Shown: one piece after another, positions 26,320 to 35,011 of the stretch
Layout of the letters: every line of letters starts with the position of its first letter
Position numbering within the stretch: the first letter of the stretch is position 1
From: Acetobacter vaccinii
Lineage (GTDB): Bacteria > Pseudomonadota > Alphaproteobacteria > Acetobacterales > Acetobacteraceae
Length of the DNA stretch: 64,000 nt
Reading direction: 5' to 3'
Assembly (NCBI RefSeq): GCF_008365315.1
Contig: NZ_CP043508.1
Coordinates: forward strand, 1-64,000
Translations under genes and position numbers: made by a program
Notes under the pieces: generated by a model
Told to the model about the DNA's origin: nothing
The model's database searches: none
What the model saw: the letters and a program-made list of their open reading frames with translations, nothing else

Positions 26320-27057
26320 TCAGAACGTCACAGCCTCCATGATCTCGGACAGCTGTGTGGTGTAGCGCGGGGAGCGCATCTGCTGGCGGGACTTCCAGCG
26401 GGGTTCCAACCCCGCCCCCAGCAGTTGCAGACTACCCTGTCCGAACTTCCGGTTCACGGCATCCATGGCCTGCGAGGCTTTCAGCCCACGGGTATCATTC
26501 CCCCCGAACAGAGCCGTCTGCCGGTTGCATGGCGCCAGGTCGTTCAGCGTGACACCGGCCTTCGTATAGCGGTAGCCCTCTTTCCACACGGTGCGCAGCA
26601 GTGTCCGCGCATGCCCCAGCAGCGTGAACGTATCCTGGGTCGGCCCCCAGCCAACACAGGTCGGGATTTTTGTGACCTGCTCCACCGTCCGCCGCAAATC
26701 CCGGCAGCGCCCCAAAAGATCACCCTCAAGCCCGCCCAGATCCAGAAACATCTCGTCGATCGAATAGACCTCCACTGAGGGCACATGCTCCTGAAGAACC
26801 TGGCACACCCGGCGCGACATATCGGCATAGAGCGGATAATTGCTCGAATACCATGCCACCCCCGCCAGACGGGGCTGCCCCCGCACCAGATACCAGGCCT
26901 CTCCCATGCCGATCCCCAGCGCTTTCGCCTCGGCCGTGCGCGAGATCGCACAGCCGTCGTTATTGCTCAGCACGACAACAGGCTGATGCTTCAGGGAAGG
27001 ATCAAAGGCCCGCTGGCAGGAACAGTAGAATGCGTTGCAGTCGATCAGGCCATACAT
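26320..27057 (-). pseudogene. umuC: UmuC (DNA polymerase V) with internal in-frame deletion
   Basis: A 245-codon frame. The N-terminal half is a Y-family polymerase: MYGLIDCNAFYCSCQRAFDP, VVVLSNNDGCAISRTAEAKA and the catalytic VYSIDEMFLDL. It then passes directly from CVGWGPTQDTFTLLGHARTL to the UmuC C-terminus (LLRTVWKEGYRYTKAGVTLN, FGQGSLQLLGAGLEPRWKSR). Full-length UmuC is about 420 residues, so roughly 170 residues of the thumb and little-finger region are missing although the frame is kept. It starts 3 nt after the umuD remnant under a LexA box. It is very unlikely to be an active polymerase. Confidence 0.85.
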
Positions 27058-27060
27058 GGC

Positions 27061-27425
27061 TCAGTCCTCCGTACGGACCAGACCCACCACATGGCCCCAG
27101 ATGTCCACATCCTGGGAGGGGTCAACCCGCAGGGCCTGCCGTGTAGCGTCGCCCGAGACCAGAACCCAGCCGGTGTCCTGCCGCCGGAGTTCCGCCAGCA
27201 GGATCTGCCCCCCGGCACTGGCAATGACCAGCCTGCCTGAACGCGGCAGAGCCGCCGTATCGGCAATCAGGATATCCCCGTCCAGGACGCCCCTGCCACC
27301 CGCACGGGATAACGACCGGGCGCCGTCAGGGAAAGCACGGCGGCAAGATCAATCGGCCCTTCCACAGCCCCGGTCGCCGGGCTGGCAAAGCCTGTCGTGC
27401 GCGCCCCCGTATAGGCCGCCATCAT
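27061..27425 (-). pseudogene. umuD: UmuD-like peptidase, frame-disrupted
   Basis: From 27425 the minus strand reads MMAAYTGARTTGFASPATGA, then EGPIDLAAVLSL and VRVAG, matching the UmuD N-terminus and cleavage region. It then meets a stop, while the next frame continues GVLDGDILIADTAALPRSGR and ends DVDIWGHVVGLVRTED, the UmuD C-terminus. The G-D-S-M segment with the catalytic Ser is missing at the break, so both the frame and the active site are lost. It is directly upstream of umuC. Confidence 0.8.
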
Positions 27426-27450
27426 CCACTCCCTCCCCATGCGTTACATA

Positions 27451-27465
27451 GAACATAGTGAGAAC
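27451..27465. promoter_or_regulatory. LexA box (SOS operator) of umuDC
   Basis: GAAC-ATAGTGA-GAAC matches the alphaproteobacterial LexA consensus GTTC-N7-GTTC, read on the minus strand. It lies 26 nt upstream of the umuD start at 27425, so the decayed operon still has its SOS control. Confidence 0.85.
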
Positions 27466-27502
27466 ATGACGGCCGATAAATTTCAAGCGCTTTTCGTCCC
27501 CT

Positions 27503-27817
27503 TCAGCGCCGCCAGCCTTTGAGACCCTGCCACGCCTCGCTCAGCACCGCCCCGGCAACAGCCCGATCGGACACCGACCCACGCAACGCAGGGTGTGCCA
27601 CCACCATACTGTGGAGGTCCTGCATATCCGCCAGGCTCAACGTCTCGCGGGCATCGACCTCGGCTTTCAGGGCCGCCAGAACCCGGGCGTTCAAGACCGC
27701 ATGCCGTTCCCGGAAGGCGGCATAGTCCTCTGCACTCTGCAGACCTTCAGCCTCCCGCTCCGCCACGACCAGGGGCATCAGGATCTGCAGCAGTGTCTCA
27801 CTCACTGTGTCTTTCAT
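27503..27817 (-). CDS. Small hypothetical protein downstream of relaxase
   Basis: A 104-residue, mostly helical protein (LLQILMPLVVAEREAEGLQS, YAAFRERHAVLNARVLAALK). It follows the relaxase gene by 27 nt in the same direction and is probably in its operon. No domain is recognised. Possible roles are in the relaxosome or mating regulation, by position only. Confidence 0.6.
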   Translation of the reverse strand: MKDTVSETLLQILMPLVVAEREAEGLQSAEDYAAFRERHAVLNARVLAALKAEVDARETLSLADMQDLHSMVVAHPALRGSVSDRAVAGAVLSEAWQGLKGWRR

Positions 27818-27844
27818 GGTCTCTCCTGTTCTCTGTCTGTTGAC

Positions 27845-30800
27845 TTAGTGTCCCGGCGTGGCCGAGGGGGTGGGCCGGTGGCTCCGCTCACGCTCAGTCT
27901 TCACCCGCGCCGCTTCGCGCTGCGCCTCTGCCTCCCGGCGGCGGAGCGCCTCATCAACCTGCCTGTTGATCCGCTCCGCAATGTTCTGGGTCTCATAAGC
28001 CCGCTTGCGCATGGTGCGGCTGATGTCATCCCAGCGCTCACCCGGAATGGCCCGTAGCCCCTGAGTCGCCTTACGGGCCCGCCACGCTCCACCGGGAGAC
28101 TGCCCCGCCTGCGTCATGGCCTCCACCGTGTGGCTCTGCCTGATCCAGCGTTCGGTCTGCGCCTCAAAAGCCAGCCGCCGCTTCATCAGGTCAATCCCGA
28201 CCGTCTTGTAGGGATGCCTGCCCAGGTCAGCGGCAATCCGGGTCAGAAGGTCCTCCTGTGTCACCGGGGTCGTATCCCCCAGAGGGCGCGAGAACTGCTC
28301 GGCCTCACGCACGGGAGCCTCCGCAATCCGGGTCCAGCAGGTCTGCACATGGCGGCTTTCCGCCACATAGGCGGTAAAGCCCGTCATGGCCGCAGTCCCC
28401 CGGGGCATGGCGTTGATATGCTCATCCGAGGTGATCCCCTGGGCTGCGTCAATGGTCATGGCATGACCGAAGCCCAGACGCGTGCGCCCGCTCTGCCGGT
28501 CCGCCAGCCGTTCCCAGGGCACGAACCCGTCCAGCCCCCGGCTGTTGGCCAGCCGCAGTCCCGCCGCATCCCACCCCGTCACCGACACGATATCCCCGTT
28601 GGAGCCCAGGTGCCGCCAGCGCAGTCCGTGCGGCGTACGCACCTGGGCCTGCACGCGGTCAAACAGACGCACCCGATCCCCAACCGACAGCGGCAGTTCA
28701 TAGGCTTCCCCACGCTGGTCCATCGCCGGGCGGAGGATCTCGGCCTCACCAATCTCGCCACGGGCCCGCAGGCGGCTGCGCACGGCCATGCTCAACGCCA
28801 TAACATCCTCATTGGTCGGGGCCGACATCGTAATCCCGCGCCGGGACCCCGCTGCGGCCAGCATGTCGCGCCGCCTGAGATAGAAATCCGCAATCTCATC
28901 GACCACCTGGCTGTGATCACCCCCGATCAGACGAAACGTCCCATCCCGGCTTTTCATGGCAATGGCTTCGCGCGCACGCTCGGCGTCCTTCTCGAGCTGC
29001 TCCGCCTCCGACAGTGCCGGATCGCGCCCCTGACTGCGGAACAGCCCCGCGATGGCCCGCCCCCGGGCCGAGGCCTGCCGGATGGTGGACAGTAGTTCGG
29101 GGGCTGCCTCGGCGGGCAGGACACGCCTGAGGATGGCCAGGCTGTCCCCGGCCTCAATCGCCTGCGCCTGTTCCCGATCTCCCAGAAGCCGCATGGAAAA
29201 CCCGATCGTCTCCTGCAGTTCCAGCAGCCGCAGCATCTGGCGGGGGCCGATCTGGCTGACCTCGTCCAGCACCAGCACGGTCTGACGGGTCAGCCCATGC
29301 TCGCCGGTCTCAATGTCATGCAGCAGCTTCGCCAGTGCAAAACTCTGGCTGATCCCCGTATCGCGCAGGGCATCAGCCTGCCGCCAGGCCATGGCGGCCC
29401 CGATGACCTGACGGCCCTCCTCTTTCCAGGCCGAGACCAGCGGTGCGAGCAGGGCCGTCTTGCCCGCCCCCGCAACACCGGTCAGAAAGCCCAGCCCCCC
29501 GGCCCGACCCATGGCGAAGATCGCCGCTTTCTGGGCCCGGCCATGGTCAGGCTCGCGCTCAAAGTCCAGGGAGGAAGCCGCAATGGCACGGGCAATCACC
29601 GCATCGTCCAGACTGCCCTCACGGGTCCGGGCCGCCAGCCCGGCCAGACGCCCCATCTCCGTCTCGACCCGGATCTGCTCGCTGGTCGTGACCTGTACCC
29701 GTCCCTGCGCCATTCCCTGCAGGAAATGCACCCGCTCGCCACGGATCTCGATCCCACGCTCCAGAATCATCTCGGCCACCCGGTCGATATCCTGTGGCCC
29801 ATCCAGACCCGTCGCAATCAGCCCGTGAGCCGCGTGCATCCGAAACGCATCCCGGTCGATCACCGCCTGGGTTTCAAACTCCTCGGCCAGAAGGCGCGAC
29901 GCAATGGCACAGGCCTGCTCGTAGCGCTGCCGGGGGTCCATGGGGGCTGTCGCCGCCCCATCCTCCAGAACGCTGTGGTGCGACCAGCCCAGAGCCCGGG
30001 CCTCCTCGCGCCAGATCTCGCGGTCATTGGTCCCGTCGTATTTCTTCGAACGATACGCCAGATTGGCCTGGTGCAGCACCTTGAACTTCTGCTCGGCCGA
30101 CAACGTATCCCAGTTCCCGCCCTGTCGTTTGACGAAGGCCTTGGCCTGCTGCTCCGCCTGTCGGCTGCGCTTGGAGAACGCCTCGCAGACATCACGGGGG
30201 ATGGCCTCAATGACGATGGCGCGGCCGCGCTCATCCGGCCGGACACGCACCCCCATACTGCGCAACTGCTGGCCCAGCTCGGCCTGGAAGTAGGCACCGA
30301 ACAGATGCGATGTCATCTTCGTCACCCGGGCCGTGTCCAGAGACCCCAGATGGCCGTCTTCCGTCGCAACGGCATTGAACACCGCATTATGGATATGGGC
30401 CTGTGGATCACCCGGCACGGGAATTTCCACCGAAGCGGTCGGCCCGTTGAGCCCATCCTGGATATGCATGGCCGGGCGGGCCGTATAATGCCGGAACGAC
30501 ACCCAGGCCACCTCCCCCGCCTCATGCTCCCCCTGACCGCCCTGCCCCCGGCGGGCCACGCCGATCTCGCGGCCAATCAGCGCCAGGGCACGGTCGTTGG
30601 CCTGCTGGATGGCGTGCCAGATCAGCGCCTGTTCGGCCGTAGTCGCGGCAAACTCGGCGGCCAGCGTCACGGACTTATCGGGGGAGGCCGTGAAGTCGAT
30701 CCCCGAGATGGTCCTGTTGGCATGCGCCCCCGGCCAGTCCGCCCCATCCGAGGCGCGCTTGCACTCGAACAGCCGGATCAGTTCCTCATCCGTGGGAGGC

Positions 30801-31027
30801 CGGGAGATGTCCAGCCCCAGGGCATCCGCGATCAGCGGCCCGATATCGGGTGCCCAGGACCCCTGGCCATCCCGGCCGGTGAAATAGCTGTTCAGACGCC
30901 CACCGGCCTCTGCGGTCTGGCTGGCCGTGTGGTCCCCGACCGGACCGGGCCTGAGCTGATGCTCCCGCATATAGGCGACCAGAAGCCTGCCCACGCCGTT
31001 GGCCGAGAGCTTGCGATAGGTAATCAT
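27845..31027 (-). CDS. MobF-family relaxase-helicase (TraA/TrwC-like)
   Basis: A 1,060-residue conjugative relaxase. The N-terminal TrwC domain starts MITYRKLSANGVGRLL, has ISGIDFTASPDKSVTLAAEF and the metal-binding region PQAHIHNAVFNAVATEDGHL (His motif III). An AAA/RecD-like helicase follows, with Walker A GFLTGVAGAGKTALL near residue 545, TVLVLDEVSQIGPRQML as Walker B, and the helicase end AMTIDAAQGITSD. It would nick oriT, stay covalently bound to the strand and unwind it. It starts in a 4-nt overlap with the small gene at 31024. The probable oriT lies about 130 nt beyond that gene. Confidence 0.93.
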   Translation of the reverse strand: MITYRKLSANGVGRLLVAYMREHQLRPGPVGDHTASQTAEAGGRLNSYFTGRDGQGSWAPDIGPLIADALGLDISRPPTDEELIRLFECKRASDGADWPGAHANRTISGIDFTASPDKSVTLAAEFAATTAEQALIWHAIQQANDRALALIGREIGVARRGQGGQGEHEAGEVAWVSFRHYTARPAMHIQDGLNGPTASVEIPVPGDPQAHIHNAVFNAVATEDGHLGSLDTARVTKMTSHLFGAYFQAELGQQLRSMGVRVRPDERGRAIVIEAIPRDVCEAFSKRSRQAEQQAKAFVKRQGGNWDTLSAEQKFKVLHQANLAYRSKKYDGTNDREIWREEARALGWSHHSVLEDGAATAPMDPRQRYEQACAIASRLLAEEFETQAVIDRDAFRMHAAHGLIATGLDGPQDIDRVAEMILERGIEIRGERVHFLQGMAQGRVQVTTSEQIRVETEMGRLAGLAARTREGSLDDAVIARAIAASSLDFEREPDHGRAQKAAIFAMGRAGGLGFLTGVAGAGKTALLAPLVSAWKEEGRQVIGAAMAWRQADALRDTGISQSFALAKLLHDIETGEHGLTRQTVLVLDEVSQIGPRQMLRLLELQETIGFSMRLLGDREQAQAIEAGDSLAILRRVLPAEAAPELLSTIRQASARGRAIAGLFRSQGRDPALSEAEQLEKDAERAREAIAMKSRDGTFRLIGGDHSQVVDEIADFYLRRRDMLAAAGSRRGITMSAPTNEDVMALSMAVRSRLRARGEIGEAEILRPAMDQRGEAYELPLSVGDRVRLFDRVQAQVRTPHGLRWRHLGSNGDIVSVTGWDAAGLRLANSRGLDGFVPWERLADRQSGRTRLGFGHAMTIDAAQGITSDEHINAMPRGTAAMTGFTAYVAESRHVQTCWTRIAEAPVREAEQFSRPLGDTTPVTQEDLLTRIAADLGRHPYKTVGIDLMKRRLAFEAQTERWIRQSHTVEAMTQAGQSPGGAWRARKATQGLRAIPGERWDDISRTMRKRAYETQNIAERINRQVDEALRRREAEAQREAARVKTERERSHRPTPSATPGH

Positions 31028-31305
31028 CCCTGGCGGTGCTCCTCAGGCGCGCACAGGCGGCCAAGGCTGGCCTCCACCCTCTGGAGCACCTCAGTCTGTT
31101 CGGCAACACACGCCGCCAGCTGCTGCAGGGCATCCGCGATCCGGTTGGCCTCATCGTCCTCGGCGGGCATCACCACCTCAAGGATCTTGTGCAGGAGATC
31201 GAGCGCCTGCTTCTGGCCGCTATCGAGCTGCGCCAGCCCCCTGGACAGCACGTTCGCAAGATCGGCGGATGACGCGGTTTTCTCTGTCGGCATTCCTCTG
31301 CTCAC
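31024..31305 (-). CDS. Small relaxosome-associated hypothetical protein
   Basis: A 93-residue helical protein (LANVLSRGLAQLDSGQKQAL, then IADALQQLAACVAEQTEVLQ) first in the relaxase operon and overlapping it by 4 nt. In R388 the same place holds trwA, a small oriT-binding protein, but no ribbon-helix-helix signature is evident here. The start may instead be the ATG at 31293. Function is inferred from position. Confidence 0.6.
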   Translation of the reverse strand: MSRGMPTEKTASSADLANVLSRGLAQLDSGQKQALDLLHKILEVVMPAEDDEANRIADALQQLAACVAEQTEVLQRVEASLGRLCAPEEHRQG

Positions 31306-31430
31306 TTCCTGAATGGATGAAAGTGACCAGTCTCAGCCAACCCGTTGTGGGTGCGAACAACCCGGCCGCAGGCCGCGTCACAGCGTGACAGCGCTTCTCC
31401 GTCTTCCGGACAGCCTGTGCCCCCGCAGGG

Positions 31431-31460
31431 GGCGCACCCGCAAGGGTGCATTTGTATATG
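31431..31460. other. oriT: Probable origin of transfer (nic region)
   Basis: GCGCACCC-GCAA-GGGTGC followed by ATTTGTATATGG has the same plan as the R388 nic region (hairpin GCGCACC-GAAA-GGTGC followed by GTATTG/TCTATAG). The hairpin arms are 31434-31439 and 31444-31449, and a nick would be expected near 31454/31455. It sits between the relaxase operon and a divergent operon, as in R388. Recognised by comparison from memory. Confidence 0.65.
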
Positions 31461-31626
31461 GTCTTTTCTTAAAACCTGTCCCGCTTCTGTCTTCTGTCTA
31501 TCGCGAAGCGAGGGCGAAGCCGAGGCGGAGCCATGCCAAAGTTGACTCGCAAAAGCGACAGGGGTAGCAAGAGCAAAGACCGGCACCACCGCCGTCTGCG
31601 GGCCTGAGAGAGGGGGAGGAGTGACA

Positions 31627-32541
31627 ATGAGCGCAACCACGGTCCCCGATATCGGACAGTTCCTCGACCTTGTCGGCGGAGCCTGGGAACACTCCGCTCT
31701 GTTCCGCTTTCTGCGTGAGCACCATGACGCCATTCTGGAGCGTCAGAATGGCGAACGGATGAACTGGCGGGCTCTGTGTGCGTATTTCGGGCAGTGTGGT
31801 CTGACGAACGTTAAGGGCGAAGCCCCCAGCATCTCCTGTGCCCGCAAGACATGGTACCGTGTGCGCCGGAGCTTCAGCCTGCTGCGCGCACGCCGTGACG
31901 CAGAGACGGCAGAACGCGAGGCCCAGCGCGAGCAGGCCAGGATCGACGCTCTGGCCCGCAAACAGGCGCAGGCGGCAGAAAAAGCGGATATCCGCCAGAA
32001 AATGGCGCAGGCCGAGCAGGAATTTCAGGCCCGGCAACTGGCTCAGGCCAGACGAAACAGCCCCTCGGTGCTGTATCCCCAGGGCTATGAGACACCCGCA
32101 CCACTGGCGCAGACGTTTGCTCCGGCTGTGGCGAGCGTAGCTGCGGCGCCCGTCGTGCCCCAGGACAACACCACAGATGATGACCAGCCACGCGTGCGTA
32201 TCGGAGAAGTCGCGCATTTCGTGCAGATGAAGACCCAGGCCCCGCGCTACGGTCATGAGCGTGACATTCCGCTGCCTCCGCCCTATGTCGGGCCGCGCCC
32301 GGCAGGGATGCCCGAAGACCTCCCGCTTGAAGCCCTGATGCCTCTGGATGCCAGCGGTCGCGATGAAAACGGGAATTATGATTTTCTACAGATGCCCGGT
32401 CAGCCCCGGCGGTCGTTCTACGACAACAAGAGGATCTGGGCGCTGGACTGTCTTCCCATGATCGAAGCTATCCCGCCTCGTGAACGCCCCCCTGCGCTAA
32501 AATCAATGCGTGTCTGGCTGACTATGGTTCTTGGACAGTAA
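31627..32541 (+). CDS. First gene of stb-like operon, predicted DNA-binding protein
   Basis: A 304-residue protein; ATG 31627 is chosen because GGAGGA ends 6 nt before it. Residues about 45-85 (MNWRALCAYFGQCGLTNVKG, then CARKTWYRVRRSF) look like a small DNA-binding domain. A long charged helix (RARRDAETAEREAQREQARI onward) gives a coiled coil to about residue 145, followed by a Pro-rich linker and an unrecognised C-terminal part. It diverges from the relaxase operon across oriT, where R388 has stbA, although StbA is much smaller. It may bind the intergenic region and help plasmid positioning. Confidence 0.65.
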   Translation: MSATTVPDIGQFLDLVGGAWEHSALFRFLREHHDAILERQNGERMNWRALCAYFGQCGLTNVKGEAPSISCARKTWYRVRRSFSLLRARRDAETAEREAQREQARIDALARKQAQAAEKADIRQKMAQAEQEFQARQLAQARRNSPSVLYPQGYETPAPLAQTFAPAVASVAAAPVVPQDNTTDDDQPRVRIGEVAHFVQMKTQAPRYGHERDIPLPPPYVGPRPAGMPEDLPLEALMPLDASGRDENGNYDFLQMPGQPRRSFYDNKRIWALDCLPMIEAIPPRERPPALKSMRVWLTMVLGQ

Positions 32542-32627
32542 TCCGACGGGCAAGAACCGCACCCACAACAGCCTTCCTTACACTTGGCCTCGTCGCAACA
32601 GAGCGACTGTTCTGAGTGTAAGGATTT

Positions 32628-33443
32628 TTGATGACAGCCAAGACGAACACCTCTGGAACTGTTCCCGCTGACACAGCGGCGACGACGCCAGACCTCTCTC
32701 CCCGCGCCCTGGTCAAAGCCGGGCGTGGCAATCTGGGTGGCACAACCGCTCTGGCAATCCTCAGTGAAATTGCCCTGCATGACGGGCGCAGGGTGCTGAT
32801 GGCCGATGGTGATGTCCGCAATCCGGGTATTTCACAGTTCAAGGCGATTTATGGGAAACGGGGGTTTCCTCGCCCTGACAGCGAAGACATTGCCCATCTC
32901 AAGGAATGGTACACGAACGCCTTCGCCGCAGCCCTGCAGAATGAGGCGTCACTGGTCATGGATGTGGGCGGTGGTGACCGGACACTTGAAGAATGGGCAT
33001 CGGAAGACAGCCTTGTCGATGCAGCCGATGCCATGGGTCTGCCGGTAACAGGTCTGTTCATGTGTGGGCCACAGGCGGGTGATATCGACTATCTGCTCAA
33101 GCTTTGGAAAACAGGGCTGTTTCTGCCACATCGTGGCGTTATCATTCTCAACGACTGGAGCATTCCGGTCGGTCACAAGCCCGATACGCTCTTTACTCCT
33201 TTGTGCATGGATCAGCGTCTGACCACTGTCAGCGGCATGGAAACAGCCATCCTGCGCATTCCCAAGCTGAGCTGCATGAACGAGGTGCTCGCCAGCGGCC
33301 TGACGTTCCATGATGCGGCCGAGGGTAAGGCAGGGGCCTCGGGCCGTCCTCTGGACCCGATGCGCCGTTGGCAGGTCGGAAACTGGATCAGCAAGATCCG
33401 TGAAAACATTGCCAATGAAGGCATTGAAGCGTGGCTGCCATGA
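32628..33443 (+). CDS. ParA/StbB-like ATPase-fold protein with degenerate P-loop
   Basis: A 271-residue protein with deviant-Walker ParA features: GRGNLGGTTALAILSEIALH at the P-loop place, VLMADGDVRNPG like the switch I region, and SLVMDVGGGDRT like Walker B. The P-loop lacks the usual Lys residues (GGTT for GKST), so nucleotide hydrolysis is doubtful. R388 StbB, which governs conjugation versus stability, is a ParA-like protein in the same position. A second Met start lies one codon in. The stop overlaps the next gene by 4 nt. Confidence 0.7.
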   Translation: MMTAKTNTSGTVPADTAATTPDLSPRALVKAGRGNLGGTTALAILSEIALHDGRRVLMADGDVRNPGISQFKAIYGKRGFPRPDSEDIAHLKEWYTNAFAAALQNEASLVMDVGGGDRTLEEWASEDSLVDAADAMGLPVTGLFMCGPQAGDIDYLLKLWKTGLFLPHRGVIILNDWSIPVGHKPDTLFTPLCMDQRLTTVSGMETAILRIPKLSCMNEVLASGLTFHDAAEGKAGASGRPLDPMRRWQVGNWISKIRENIANEGIEAWLP

Positions 33444-34171
33444 GCGGCCTCAACACGCCCCCCGTCTCAGGCGGGGGGAACCTCCCCCGGCCTGAGAGTG
33501 AATCCTCCTACGCGGCGCTGCGTGCGGCGGGTCAGGAACTCATGGAGATTGCGCTTCAGGAAGGGATTGATAGCCACGCCCCGCTTGGCCACTGGATCAG
33601 AACCCTCAAGGGGGCGATGGATGCGCAGGCACTGCTCTGTCTTGCTGTCTCACGCGAAACCCGTGAGGCCAACACAGTGGCCGATAGCAGTCTCGCGGCC
33701 CGTACGAAGGATCTCGAAACCCGTGAACAGGTCATGCAGGATCTGACTGCGCAGTTGACGCAGAGTTTTGAGGCGGTCCGCACTCTGCATCTCTCGACGG
33801 AAAACCGGATCACGGAGCATGAACGCAGGCTGGACGATCAGTATGCGCGGATGGTGGACAAGAGTGTCACCTCGGTGATGAAGGATCTGAAAGAGCAGGT
33901 CTTTGACGCACTGCGCCAGCGGCTGCCTCTTCAGGAGGGTGCGTTCTACTACATGGCGCGCTGGCACTTTTTCATGAAGCTGACGCTGGGCATCCTGTTT
34001 TTTGTTCTGCTGGGGTCTGGCCTGACGGCCGTCGCGGGCTGGCATGCGTATTCGCGTGGCGTTTACTGTTTTGGACACACGTTGCGCAATGAGCAGGGGC
34101 AGGCGTGGTGTGCGCTGGATCCGCTGTTCAATCACACAGCGGAGCGGACGGAGACGGACCAGGAGAAATAG
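33440..34171 (+). CDS. Coiled-coil membrane protein, third gene of stb-like operon
   Basis: A 243-residue protein; ATG 33440 overlaps the previous stop (ATGA) and is preferred to GTG 33431. Residues 70-160 are charged helix (TKDLETREQVMQDLTAQLTQ onward), then one membrane helix (FFMKLTLGILFFVLLGSGLT) near residue 180 and a short Cys-containing tail, probably periplasmic. It is translationally coupled to the ParA-like gene and could anchor a nucleoprotein complex to the membrane. Its place matches R388 stbC, but similarity is not shown. Confidence 0.7.
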   Translation: MSGLNTPPVSGGGNLPRPESESSYAALRAAGQELMEIALQEGIDSHAPLGHWIRTLKGAMDAQALLCLAVSRETREANTVADSSLAARTKDLETREQVMQDLTAQLTQSFEAVRTLHLSTENRITEHERRLDDQYARMVDKSVTSVMKDLKEQVFDALRQRLPLQEGAFYYMARWHFFMKLTLGILFFVLLGSGLTAVAGWHAYSRGVYCFGHTLRNEQGQAWCALDPLFNHTAERTETDQEK

Positions 34172-34433
34172 GGCGTCGCAGCTGTCCGCGCGTTATCCAT
34201 GCAATCCAGCCCGCCAGGGCCGGAGCGCTTTGCGCGGAGCAGATTATCCCCCGGATAAGCGCGCCCCAGAGCGCAGGCGTTCCGGGGGATAACCTGTGGC
34301 TGGCCGGGGCAACACAGAGCCAGCGCACACCTGCCCGAGCCCCCCGGTGCAGCCCGCGAGAAAATGCCCTCATCTCAACTTTCAAGCCTCTGCCGCGTTC
34401 GTGGCCGAAGGCGCAACAGAACAAGAAAACAAC
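34172..34433. other. Intergenic region with inverted repeat
   Basis: About 260 nt. The arms TTATCCCCCGG (34244-34254) and CCGGGGGATAA (34282-34292) form an 11-bp inverted repeat with a 27-nt loop. TTATCCATG at about 34191 resembles a DnaA box. It may be a terminator of the stb-like operon or part of a replication region; nothing decides between these. Confidence 0.4.
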
Positions 34434-34715
34434 ATGCCTGAAAAACCCTGTCTCACCCTCAGCCCACCTGCGCAGACCCAGACGGCCTGTGAACGGCTGT
34501 TTGCCCTGCGACTGGACAATGACCCGCCGGGGCCATCGAAAATTGCCCTGAACCGGGCAGGCTGGCGCTACGACGCCAACCGGGGGGAATGGCGCAGCAC
34601 CTGCAATGCACTGCCTCTGGAACTGGAAGTCTATCGTCCCCGGATCACGGCACGCGCCCCATTCCATTCGCAAGAGACTGAACAGGTGGCCTGCTCTGCA
34701 TCGGGTGTGGGGTGA
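34434..34715 (+). CDS. Small hypothetical protein
   Basis: A 93-residue protein; the ATG at 34434 gives a compact product, while the frame could also start upstream at 34296. The core CERLFALRLDNDPPGPSKIA followed by LNRAGWRYDANRGEWRS looks like a folded small domain. No family is recognised and the ribosome site is weak. Confidence 0.45.
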   Translation: MPEKPCLTLSPPAQTQTACERLFALRLDNDPPGPSKIALNRAGWRYDANRGEWRSTCNALPLELEVYRPRITARAPFHSQETEQVACSASGVG

Positions 34716-34823
34716 GGGTGCACCCCGGAAGGCGCGTGGCGGTTGTCTGAAAAGACCGGCCAGAGCCTGCACTCTGGCGTGGCATGGAGCGTGCCAGGCA
34801 CAAAGCCGTGGCTGTCCATAAAT

Positions 34824-34901
34824 CCACAGGAGGGACCCAAGGGCTGCGCGACGCGACCGTCAAGAGTCAGGCGGCGCGCAGCCCTTGGGAGGTGCCTGTG
34901 G
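34824..34901. repeat. 78-bp interrupted palindrome (possible cruciform)
   Basis: The inner arms CCCAAGGGCTGCGCG (34836-34850) and CGCGCAGCCCTTGGG (34875-34889) pair perfectly over 15 bp around a 24-nt loop. After a symmetrical 5-nt internal bulge, outer arms CCACAGG (34824-34830) and CCTGTGG (34895-34901) pair again. It lies in a 300-nt region without genes. Confidence 0.7.
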
Positions 34902-35011
34902 AGTTGTGGGCAGCCCGCCGGGAGGTAAGATTGCCTGCCTCTTTGACCAGTAGGCAGAACTTTACGCTGGATATGACGCGGGCGGCCTCTGACAGGCCAC
35001 CCGGCTGGCTT

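Noticed and set aside
27045..27266. A 73-codon minus-strand frame over umuD
   Set aside because: It is the wrong frame; the UmuD sequence is readable in the two other frames with a break.
29297..31312. A 671-codon open frame on the plus strand
   Set aside because: It is a GC-driven shadow antisense to the MobF relaxase, with Pro/Arg/His-rich text and no domain.
34172..34433. Replication origin based on DnaA-box-like TTATCC motifs and an inverted repeat
   Set aside because: Only one weak box and no replication initiator gene nearby; kept only as an annotated inverted repeat.
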